Virus record (IMG/VR): IMGVR_UViG_3300020119_000042
Coordinates: 1-43,340 of that record
Direction: 5' to 3' (one strand)
Origin: a virus
DNA: 43,340 nucleotides
The notes below the pieces were generated by a model. That model saw nothing but the letters and a program-made list of their open reading frames with translations. It had not been told where the DNA came from and did no database searches. The translations under genes and the position numbers were made by a program. Below, piece by piece: positions 37,966 through 43,340 of this stretch (its first letter is position 1; every line of letters begins with the position of its first letter).

Positions 37966-38373
37966 GTGAGCGATCAGAACGACGCGACTCCGGCAAAGCG
38001 CAAGAAGTTCATCTATGTCGGAGCGCCGGCCTGCTTTGTGCTGGAATTGGCCTGCCAGGACTTAAACCGGGCCTTCGACGGGCAATGCTACCTTGTCGGA
38101 TCAGCCTTGGAACGCGAGGATTGGCGCGACATCGACGTTCGCCTGATGATGGGGGACGCTGAATTTGATGCGCTGTTCCCGAGCGGTTGCCGTGAGCAAG
38201 GAACATGGGAATTCGACGCCCGCTGGCTTGTGTTGACGACCGCAATTTCGGCGCAACTTTCTCAGCGCACGGGACTGCCGGTGGACTTCCAGTTCCAACC
38301 CACGACCCACGCCAACCAGAGCCACAAAGGGCAGCGTAACGCGCTCGGCCTTCGGTTCAATCCGTCGAGATGA
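37966..38373 (+). CDS. Nucleotidyltransferase-like protein (135 aa)
   Basis: MSDQNDATPAKRKKFIYVGA, then ACQDLNRAFDGQCYLVGSAL, EREDWRDIDVRLMMGDAEF, WEFDARWLVLTTAISAQLS and LPVDFQFQPTTHANQSHKGQ. The G-S ... D-x-D-V pattern is the core of nucleotidyltransferase-fold proteins. I recall this family from rhizobial and sphingomonad phages. Substrate unknown. The GTG at 37966 has no ribosome site and may depend on reading through the methyltransferase remnant. A start a few codons later (at KKFIYVG) is not excluded. Confidence 0.68.
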   Translation: MSDQNDATPAKRKKFIYVGAPACFVLELACQDLNRAFDGQCYLVGSALEREDWRDIDVRLMMGDAEFDALFPSGCREQGTWEFDARWLVLTTAISAQLSQRTGLPVDFQFQPTTHANQSHKGQRNALGLRFNPSR

Positions 38374-38416
38374 GTCCACTGATCCCCACCCGCACCACAT
38401 AGGAAGGAAGCACGGA

Positions 38417-38758
38417 ATGATAGAGGATAATGATGGTGTGGGGGCGATGCCGCAAGCGGCCCGGGCTGCCACTCCTTCGGAGCCGAGCCCTGCGGTCTCG
38501 GGCATAGCTGGCATCCCTATCGCGCGTACGATGATGATGGATTGGAACACGGACCACGGCCAGTTTCAGGTTCGGTTCCCATCCAATCTGAGTGTGCAGG
38601 ACATTGCCGACATTGAGGCCCTGTTGGCAATCGCGATCCGGGGCATGAAGCGGCGCGCGCAAGGGATGGAAACGGCGGAAGCCGCTGAGACCGCAGGGCT
38701 CAGCCCGAAGGGTGACAGCCCGGTGGCGAAGCCATGCGCCCAAGGAGACCTGTCATGA
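38417..38758 (+). CDS. Hypothetical protein (113 aa)
   Basis: Not recognised. A disordered Ala/Pro/Ser-rich N-terminus (PQAARAATPSEPSPAVSGIA), a small folded core (HGQFQVRFPSNLSVQDIADI; LLAIAIRGMKRRAQG) and a variable tail. GGAAG lies before the ATG. Stop overlaps the next ATG. Confidence 0.5.
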   Translation: MIEDNDGVGAMPQAARAATPSEPSPAVSGIAGIPIARTMMMDWNTDHGQFQVRFPSNLSVQDIADIEALLAIAIRGMKRRAQGMETAEAAETAGLSPKGDSPVAKPCAQGDLS

Positions 38759-38943
38759 ACAAAGAACTGATAGCCGAACTGGTGGCTGCTTTGGAGGAAT
38801 ACATTGCGTGTGTCCGGCTGACGACGCGGCCAGAGATGCAGAACGCCGATGTCCTGACGCTACATGAGGTAGCGCAAAGGTTCGATGCCGCTCGGGAAGG
38901 GGCATTCGCCGTCCTCGCCAAAGCCAAGCAGGGGGCACAATGA
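38755..38943 (+). CDS. Small helical hypothetical protein (62 aa)
   Basis: MNKELIAELVAALEEYIACV, then LTLHEVAQRFDAAREGAFAV. Ribosome site AAGGAGA, 8 bases before the ATG. Helical and acidic; no recognised family. ATGA overlap with the next gene. Confidence 0.55.
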   Translation: MNKELIAELVAALEEYIACVRLTTRPEMQNADVLTLHEVAQRFDAAREGAFAVLAKAKQGAQ

Positions 38944-39110
38944 CCCAGGAACGCTGCGAGACGTGCCGGTTCATGCGGATGCGTGATCTGGGCGGGAACT
39001 ATTACATCCAACTGACGGAGACTTGCTGCATCCGTGCACCCGTCAATGGCTGGCCTGTGGTCAAGCCGCATGACTGGTGCGGCGAATTTCAGGAGCAACC
39101 CCGTGCCTGA
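38940..39110 (+). CDS. Small cysteine-rich protein (56 aa)
   Basis: MTQERCETCRFMRMRDLGGN, then TETCCIRAPVNGWPVVKPHD and WCGEFQEQ. The spacing CETC ... CC ... WCGEF fits a small zinc-binding phage family. ATG at 38940 overlaps the upstream stop. Confidence 0.62.
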   Translation: MTQERCETCRFMRMRDLGGNYYIQLTETCCIRAPVNGWPVVKPHDWCGEFQEQPRA

Positions 39111-39777
39111 ACACTCCCCCGCCCTGATCGCCGCTGCGAAGGCGATTGAACTGCGCGTGTTCGGCTACGACCACCCTGACGATCGCATCTGCGCCGCCCT
39201 CTGCGAAGCCCTGTCCACCACACTACCGAACGAGGAAGCTATGAAGGTCGGTAATGACATTTGCCCGAAGTGCCTCAGTGCGCATCCGGTGACGTTCGAT
39301 TGTGCCCTGCCGCCGATTCTGCCGACCCCCAAGCCCGAACCCACCGATGATTACCTGCGGCGGGCGTGTGACCTCCTGAATGCAGAGCGCGCCTCTCGCG
39401 GGATGCGCCCGAATTACGACGCAGAACGGGCGGGGGACCGAGAGTTTTACGACGTGCAGGTTGTCGCCCGCCTACTGGCCGAGCGTGAGGCGATGCAGGC
39501 AAGGGTGGAGGTGCCTCGTTGGGTGTTGGCCGAACTTTACACGCGGGGCTGGCAGGATCACCAACGCGGGAAGGGCTCTAATCGGGACAGTGCTGTTGAG
39601 AGGTCCTTGGACCTGATTGCGTCCATGTCACCCGAACCCACCCCCGATCCCGACCTTGTGCTGGCGCGGGAGGCGACGGACGCGGCATTCCCCAGCTTAA
39701 TCGGCAGACAAGAGTGGCACCGCTTCTATGACTTTGCCCTTCGCGCCCTCAAGCTGAAAGGCCAAGCCCATGAGTAG
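39103..39777 (+). CDS. Hypothetical early protein (224 aa)
   Basis: Not recognised. The GTG at 39103 gives MPEHSPALIAAAKAIELRVF; GGAG lies about 8 bases upstream and the start overlaps the previous stop. Middle: NDICPKCLSAHPVTFDC with three cysteines (possible zinc knuckle) and a proline linker (PPILPTPKPEP). C-terminal two thirds are charged helices (YLRRACDLLNAERASRGMRP; VEVPRWVLAELYTRGWQDHQ). It may be a fusion of two small genes: an ATG at about 39241 begins the cysteine part. Confidence 0.55.
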   Translation: MPEHSPALIAAAKAIELRVFGYDHPDDRICAALCEALSTTLPNEEAMKVGNDICPKCLSAHPVTFDCALPPILPTPKPEPTDDYLRRACDLLNAERASRGMRPNYDAERAGDREFYDVQVVARLLAEREAMQARVEVPRWVLAELYTRGWQDHQRGKGSNRDSAVERSLDLIASMSPEPTPDPDLVLAREATDAAFPSLIGRQEWHRFYDFALRALKLKGQAHE

Positions 39778-39889
39778 CCCTGACGAAAAGATCGGCAACG
39801 CCGTCCTCAGCCTGTTTGGCTGCGGTGTTCTGGCTGTGCTGGGTGTTGTCTTTGTCGCCGCAACGATCTGGAAGGTGTGGGTGTCATGA
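39770..39889 (+). CDS. Very small membrane protein (39 aa)
   Basis: MSSPDEKIGNAVLSLFGCGV, then one hydrophobic span (VLAVLGVVFVAATIW) and KVWVS. Overlaps both neighbours (8 bases before, ATGA after). Function unknown. Confidence 0.5.
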   Translation: MSSPDEKIGNAVLSLFGCGVLAVLGVVFVAATIWKVWVS

Positions 39890-40119
39890 CCAGTAAAGCG
39901 CGGGATATTGCGGCGAGGCTGACGAAGGCGCAGCGGGATAGGCTTTTCTCGTTTGGAAAGGCACGATCTCCTTTGGAAACAAGGGTTGCCCGTGCTGAAC
40001 AGCGTGAACTTGCCGCGATGGGCCTGACTTATATCGTCAGTTGCTGGCCCTACGTTCGCTGCACTGCCCTTGGCGCAGCAGTCAGAGCCGAACTCGAACG
40101 CCAGGAGCAACCGAAATGA
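39886..40119 (+). CDS. Small hypothetical protein (77 aa)
   Basis: MTSKARDIAARLTKAQRDRL; a helical N-terminal half followed by a winged-helix-like ending (ELAAMGLTYIVSCWPYVRCT; LGAAVRAELERQ). Many phages carry short proteins of this pattern. ATGA overlaps on both sides. Confidence 0.58.
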   Translation: MTSKARDIAARLTKAQRDRLFSFGKARSPLETRVARAEQRELAAMGLTYIVSCWPYVRCTALGAAVRAELERQEQPK

Positions 40120-40529
40120 CCAGTGAACCCGATGACTATGAGGCGCTGGCCTATCAGGTCCATGAAGCCGGCAGACAAGACTGGCCAAAGCCATGGGACC
40201 AACGTCCAGCCGCAGCCATCCTGCGCGAGTGGGGCGAGGCGAAGCTGGCCGAGGTGCGGGCGGAGGCGGATCGCTACGCTGGCCTGCTCCTGTTAGCCCA
40301 AGAGAAGCATGAGCGGACAACCCGCACCATTGCCGAGCAAGCGGCGGTGATCGAGCGGCTGCGGGAGGCGTTGGACCCATTTGCGCGCGTAGCCGCGATC
40401 CAAGGGCCACTCTCTGCTAATTGGCCCGCATCGAAACCGAACATCGAGTTCATTTCAAGCGTGTGGCCTGATTGGGGGGACTTTGCCCGCGCCCGCACCG
40501 CCTTACAGGAGACAGCCGATGGGAAGTGA
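40116..40529 (+). CDS. Coiled-coil hypothetical protein (137 aa)
   Basis: MTSEPDDYEALAYQVHEAGR, a long coiled coil (WGEAKLAEVRAEADRYAGLL; HERTTRTIAEQAAVIERLRE) and a C-terminal domain of about 45 residues (LDPFARVAAIQG; WPDWGDFARARTALQE). No recognised family. Overlaps both neighbours. Confidence 0.55.
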   Translation: MTSEPDDYEALAYQVHEAGRQDWPKPWDQRPAAAILREWGEAKLAEVRAEADRYAGLLLLAQEKHERTTRTIAEQAAVIERLREALDPFARVAAIQGPLSANWPASKPNIEFISSVWPDWGDFARARTALQETADGK

Positions 40530-40914
40530 GCCGGTGGCGCTGCTGCCTTGTCCTCATTGCGGCGGTCCAGCGACGGGCGCTCATAAAAGCGGGTCGGCGT
40601 GGTTCATTGAAGTTGACCACACTGAAGCTTGTTTCCTTGCCGATTTCATGCGCAGCGAAGCTGAAGCCGTAGTAGCATGGAACCGCCGCACCCCACCAGC
40701 GAGCGAGCCTATTCCCGAGGTAGCGGAGAAGCTGCGGATGCGGATCGCCGGGCGACACCTCAAGGCGAAGCTAACGCGAACAGATCGCGCAGACAACGAC
40801 TTGGACGCCCAAGCCGCCGCCCTTCTCTCCGCTCAAGCGGTAATGCTGGAGGAGGCGAGGAAGGCCCTGACGCACATGGGGTTTATCCCCTTCGCATACG
40901 GAGTTGACTCATAG
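40519..40914 (+). CDS. Second Lar-like zinc-ribbon protein (131 aa)
   Basis: MGSEPVALLPCPHCGGPATG, then TEACFLADFMRSEAEAVVAW and NRR. CPHCGG ... C ... AVVAWNRR is the Lar-like pattern seen at 35343 as well. It is extended by ~80 residues ending MGFIPFAYGVDS. Start at 40519 with GGAG eight bases upstream, inside the end of the previous gene. Last gene of the continuous rightward run before the DUF4747-like block. Confidence 0.62.
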   Translation: MGSEPVALLPCPHCGGPATGAHKSGSAWFIEVDHTEACFLADFMRSEAEAVVAWNRRTPPASEPIPEVAEKLRMRIAGRHLKAKLTRTDRADNDLDAQAAALLSAQAVMLEEARKALTHMGFIPFAYGVDS

Positions 40915-40960
40915 CTCCTTCAATGCATAGCGTCGGCACCCGAAACAGGGGACTATCGCG

Positions 40961-41827
40961 ATGCCGGCTGAGACACTTGAGGTTGGATTTCTAAACATTG
41001 TGGCAACGCCCCATCCGAAGGGCGTTTATCTTCGACTATTGAATGCCGCGGCGGAACAGCCGGTAGGATTCTGGGGTCAGATGAAGGCGGCCATCACGAA
41101 GCCGATTGCACTTCATGATGACGAAACTTTTCAAACATTCCAGCTTCTGATCTGGACCGAGATTGACCCGAGCGAACCCACAATCAACAAAGCCGAGTTG
41201 AAGAAGGCACAATTCCCTCGCGAGGGTCGCGAGTTCTCCAACAAATACGGTGTTAACGGGCGAGTATTTTACTGCATATTTGATGAGCTGACGCACATGC
41301 TGACCGTCGAGTTGCGAAACGAGGATGGTCAAACGGTGTCGCCAAATCGCCTGCACCGAATTTTCACCGATCTCCTAAGCCCGGAGGTGCTCGGCGCAAA
41401 GTCTGAGCTGGTGGAGGTAACCGTCATCCCAACCGATGATGCAATCTCATACGTCCTTGGCTTGAAGCGCCTTGATAAGGTCGAAATTTTGGTCAAGCGC
41501 CCCAACCAGGACGACATTACCAGCGAAACGAACCGAGTGATGAAGGACCTGATTGAGCAGAACGCGAAGTCGGAGAAGCGCGTCGTGAGCCGCCAGCCGC
41601 AGACCGACGGCATTGAATTGAGCGATGAGAACGCCACATATGCCCGGGTCGCCGCACATAATGGGCATGTGGACTCATCGGGTTTGGACGACGATGGAGT
41701 CCATGATAAGAGATCAACGAAGGAGGTGCCCAAGATTGTCAAACGCACAATTGCAAAGGGCATCACCTATCTCGCCGCGCTTCGGAACGTTGCGCGCGAA
41801 GCTCGCGCCAGTCGTGAGCAGCTTTGA
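40961..41827 (+). CDS. DUF4747-like protein
   Basis: A 288-residue protein that I place, with moderate confidence, in DUF4747. Features: MPAETLEVGFLNIVATPHPK, then FQTFQLLIWTEIDPSEPTIN, VFYCIFDELTHMLTVELRNE, RIFTDLLSPEVLGAKSELVE and GLKRLDKVEILVKRPNQDDI. The C-terminal ~90 residues are charged and less conserved. No nuclease or NTPase motif is visible. The sequence is noticeably poorer in GC than the phage genes around it. The next gene, a four-helix membrane protein, overlaps its end by 14 bases. The pairing of a soluble protein with a membrane protein is the plan of many abortive-infection systems. Role unproven. Confidence 0.6.
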   Translation: MPAETLEVGFLNIVATPHPKGVYLRLLNAAAEQPVGFWGQMKAAITKPIALHDDETFQTFQLLIWTEIDPSEPTINKAELKKAQFPREGREFSNKYGVNGRVFYCIFDELTHMLTVELRNEDGQTVSPNRLHRIFTDLLSPEVLGAKSELVEVTVIPTDDAISYVLGLKRLDKVEILVKRPNQDDITSETNRVMKDLIEQNAKSEKRVVSRQPQTDGIELSDENATYARVAAHNGHVDSSGLDDDGVHDKRSTKEVPKIVKRTIAKGITYLAALRNVAREARASREQL

Positions 41828-42314
41828 GCCCTTCAGGATATATTGGACGACATATGGGGGCCTGAAAGCCCTTGCCAAGTCGATCTATCTTTGGGCGGCG
41901 GTGCTGGTCACCGCCGGGTGCTATCCCTATTGGATGGATCGAGGCTTCCTTGAAGGCGATCGGCCAGTCGCGGATGCCCTTTTAACAGTTGTTCCGGCGC
42001 TGATGGCGTTCACCCTCGCCGGGATGGCAATCGTGCTGGCACTATCGGGGAAGCGGTTTACGAACGCAATTCGTGAGGGGGGTAGGCCAGACTCCTTATT
42101 CATGAAGGTGGTGGTATTGTTTTTCCACTTCCTGCTCGTCCAAGCGATTGGCTTAATTCTTGCTTTCTTTCTAAAAAGTTATCCGACGCAGGATTGGCTC
42201 GCTGGGGCGGCGTTCTTCTTCACGACATACGGCGTAGCATCCGCCGTCGCGATTGCGGCTATGCTGCTAAACGTATCACGTATTTATAATTTGACTGGGG
42301 GTGGAGATGATTGA
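41814..42314 (+). CDS. Four-helix membrane protein paired with DUF4747
   Basis: A 166-residue membrane protein. Spans at about 23-41 (SIYLWAAVLVTAGCYPYW), 54-76 (ADALLTVVPALMAFTLAGMA), 97-120 (MKVVVLFFHFLLVQAIGLIL) and 131-153 (GAAFFFTTYGVASAVAIAAM). Short loops and no enzyme motif. I chose the GTG at 41814, inside the end of the DUF4747-like gene, which gives a short N-terminus before the first span; the frame is open further upstream but there it is antisense-like. Tight overlaps on both sides imply one transcript. A candidate effector that permeabilises the membrane, or a membrane anchor for its partner. Confidence 0.65.
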   Translation: MSSFEPFRIYWTTYGGLKALAKSIYLWAAVLVTAGCYPYWMDRGFLEGDRPVADALLTVVPALMAFTLAGMAIVLALSGKRFTNAIREGGRPDSLFMKVVVLFFHFLLVQAIGLILAFFLKSYPTQDWLAGAAFFFTTYGVASAVAIAAMLLNVSRIYNLTGGGDD

Positions 42315-42477
42315 TCTCCGCAAGGCCCGCGAGAGCGGCAATCTCGACCAGTTCGCCAAGGATCACGAAGGCGACGCCCCCGGCGACGCCGACGCCTTCA
42401 ATCGCGCTGTGGCTTCAATGGCCCGAAAGTCGAAAGAAGCTCCGGCAGCATCACGGAAGCGCAATCGCGACGGTTGA
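42307..42477 (+). CDS. Small charged protein facing the transposase (56 aa)
   Basis: MIDLRKARESGNLDQFAKDH, then DADAFNRAVASMARKSKEAP and a basic end (ASRKRNRDG). I recall near-identical small ORFs next to IS1595/ISXO2-type transposases in alphaproteobacteria. It overlaps the membrane-protein gene by 8 bases and runs antisense into the last 80 bases of the transposase gene. It may be an accessory of the mobile element. Confidence 0.6.
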   Translation: MIDLRKARESGNLDQFAKDHEGDAPGDADAFNRAVASMARKSKEAPAASRKRNRDG

Positions 42478-43291
42478 AGCGGTATTCCGCTTCCTTCGCA
42501 TACTTCCAGAGGTGCTTGCCGCTCACGTGAATGTGAGTGCCGGAGATCGACCGCTTAAGCTGCGCCCAAAACCCTTCGATGCCATTCACGCCGCCCCCGT
42601 TCGAGGTGGTGAACTGGCCCTTGTTGTGACGCACGGTCACGTGATTGAAGCCGAGCGTGTCGAGGCGGCGATATGAGCCGAACTCGTCGGTGGCGACGGT
42701 GGTGCCGGGGTGCACGTTGTCCAGCACAAGCCGTTCCATCGGTTCGCGGTGACGGGTGGTAACGACCGTGGTGACGACCTCGCCGCCACGTTCCAGCATA
42801 CCGACAACCACGTGCTTGTTGCCCTTGTAGCCGCTGCCCTTGCCTTCGACCGAACCGCCGATCAGCGTCTCGTCGATCTCCACAACCCCGCCAGCGCCGC
42901 CAAGCAGATTATCGCCGTCAACGTCGGCCATGTGTTCGCGGATCAGCGAGGCCATGCGCCACGCGGTCTTGTAGGTCACGCCGAGCTGGCGTTGCAGTTC
43001 CTTCGCCGCCACGCCGTTGCGCGTCGTGGTGAACAGGAAAATGGCATAGAACCACAGTTGCAGCGGCGTCCGGGTCTGCTCGAACGGGGTGCCGACAGTC
43101 GGGTGCAGGTGATGCCCGCACCACTGGCAGGAGTAGGCGCGCTCGGCCTTGATGCGGAACCACTTTGAAGGCCGATCACACGACGGGCAAGTGTAGCCCT
43201 GACCGAACCGGACCTCGAACAGGTGAGCGAGGCAAGCCTCGTCGTCCGGGAACTGTTTGAAGAACTCGCGGATGGTCTGGGGCTTGCTCAT
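42398..43291 (-). CDS. IS1595-family (ISXO2-like) transposase
   Basis: A 297-residue DDE transposase. An N-terminal zinc ribbon (CPSC at 35-38, CQWC at 55-58) precedes an HTH region (RNGVAAKELQRQLGVTYKTA). The ISXO2-like catalytic core follows: GGVVEIDE (Asp140), TTVATDEFGSY (Asp202) and GIEGFWAQLKRSISG (Glu239). The gene is full length and intact. On the circle its start is at position 78 of the window. The 3' end overlaps the small plus-strand ORF. In this phage it may simply be an inserted IS, or the only enzyme that could move the phage or its cargo between replicons. Confidence 0.92.
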   Translation of the reverse strand: MSKPQTIREFFKQFPDDEACLAHLFEVRFGQGYTCPSCDRPSKWFRIKAERAYSCQWCGHHLHPTVGTPFEQTRTPLQLWFYAIFLFTTTRNGVAAKELQRQLGVTYKTAWRMASLIREHMADVDGDNLLGGAGGVVEIDETLIGGSVEGKGSGYKGNKHVVVGMLERGGEVVTTVVTTRHREPMERLVLDNVHPGTTVATDEFGSYRRLDTLGFNHVTVRHNKGQFTTSNGGGVNGIEGFWAQLKRSISGTHIHVSGKHLWKYAKEAEYRFNRRDCASVMLPELLSTFGPLKPQRD

Positions 43292-43340
43292 ACCCTAGCT
43301 TATGCCAGTTTGTTCTACGTATGTAAATGGGATAATCCCC
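43214..43340. repeat. Direct terminal repeat, right copy
   Basis: Identical to 1-127. The repeat ends exactly at the proposed tip of the transposase element (GGGATAATCCCC). If other copies of this element exist in the sample, an assembly graph would branch there, which would explain why the circle was opened at this base. Confidence 0.95.

Larger units (their letters stand above)
42307..43340. mobile_element. IS1595/ISXO2-type element, minimal extent
   Basis: Contains the transposase (minus) and the small facing ORF. The right tip is probably GGGATAATCCCC at 43329-43340 (equal to 116-127), 49 bases before the transposase start. The left tip is not proven. A partly similar GGGGACTATC lies at 40948-40957, just before the DUF4747-like gene, which would make that gene and its membrane partner passengers. 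No clear target duplication was found. IS1595-family elements are known to carry passenger genes. Confidence 0.45.

Noticed and set aside
40948-40957. GGGGACTATC as a proven left transposon end
   Set aside because: It matches the right tip only partly, no target duplication was found, and it could be a ribosome site, so it is kept only as a hypothesis.
1-43340. CRISPR arrays, rRNA or tRNA genes
   Set aside because: No regularly spaced direct repeats, rRNA stretches or complete tRNA cloverleafs were seen. The only tandem repeat is within the coding sequence at 16790-18241.

Overview
The window is one complete circular phage genome written out linearly. Its first 127 bases (1-127) are repeated exactly as its last 127 (43214-43340), so the unique circle is 43,213 bp. 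A 127-base overlap is what a de Bruijn assembler with k=127 leaves when it closes a circle. The gene set is that of a temperate siphovirus: HK97-type capsid, lambda-like tail tube, and the alphaproteobacterial GTA-like distal tail (DUF2460, DUF2163, NlpC/P60, large tip protein). The high-GC coding and the protein families point to an alphaproteobacterial host, probably a sphingomonad. The host assignment is inference.

Layout. Plus strand, 238-767: the end of the rightward early region. Minus strand, 1331-3334: a lysis cassette of tiny, overlapping, mostly membrane-associated genes around a GH108 endolysin. Plus strand, 3408-4352: an isolated PAP2-family membrane enzyme. Minus strand, 4334-25876, read from right to left: small and large terminase, portal, prohead protease, major capsid, decoration proteins, a fibre, a long repeat protein, connector and head-completion proteins, tail tube, frameshifted tail chaperone, tape measure, distal tail, tip and DUF2793 fibre. 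One small membrane-protein gene (13146-13409) runs against this operon. Minus strand, 25973-32631: two HNH nucleases, small unknown genes, a winged-helix initiator-like protein, RusA-type resolvase, a small DNA methyltransferase, several HTH/winged-helix regulators and a Cro-like repressor. Plus strand, 32717-34365: a LexA-type CI repressor, a small membrane protein and a HicB/HicA-like pair. Plus strand, 34503-40914: the rightward early operon, with Lar-like zinc ribbons, RecT, SSB, an HNH-like protein, a truncated methyltransferase, a nucleotidyltransferase-like protein and many tiny genes. Last, 40961-43291: a DUF4747-like gene, a four-helix membrane protein and a short ORF on plus, facing an IS1595/ISXO2-type transposase on minus.

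How it works together. A Cro/CI switch sits at 32631-32717. The palindrome ACAA-N5-TTGT occurs twice in the cro/cI gap and twice again on the promoter of the rightward early operon at 34437-34472, so one repressor probably silences both arms. Leftward transcription gives regulators and replication genes, then packaging, head, tail and lysis. Rightward transcription gives RecT/SSB recombination and host-takeover genes. I see no tyrosine or serine integrase and no ParA/ParB, although the regulation is that of a temperate phage. The only DNA-mobility enzyme is the IS1595-type transposase.

The best candidate for an undescribed system is the DUF4747-like/four-helix membrane pair at 40961-42314. 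Its genes overlap, and it lies between the early operon and the transposase as if inserted there. Next are the phage-encoded PAP2 enzyme (possible membrane-lipid modification), a structural protein built from about 23 copies of a 21-residue repeat, the HicB/HicA-like pair beside the immunity genes, and the shared operator set.
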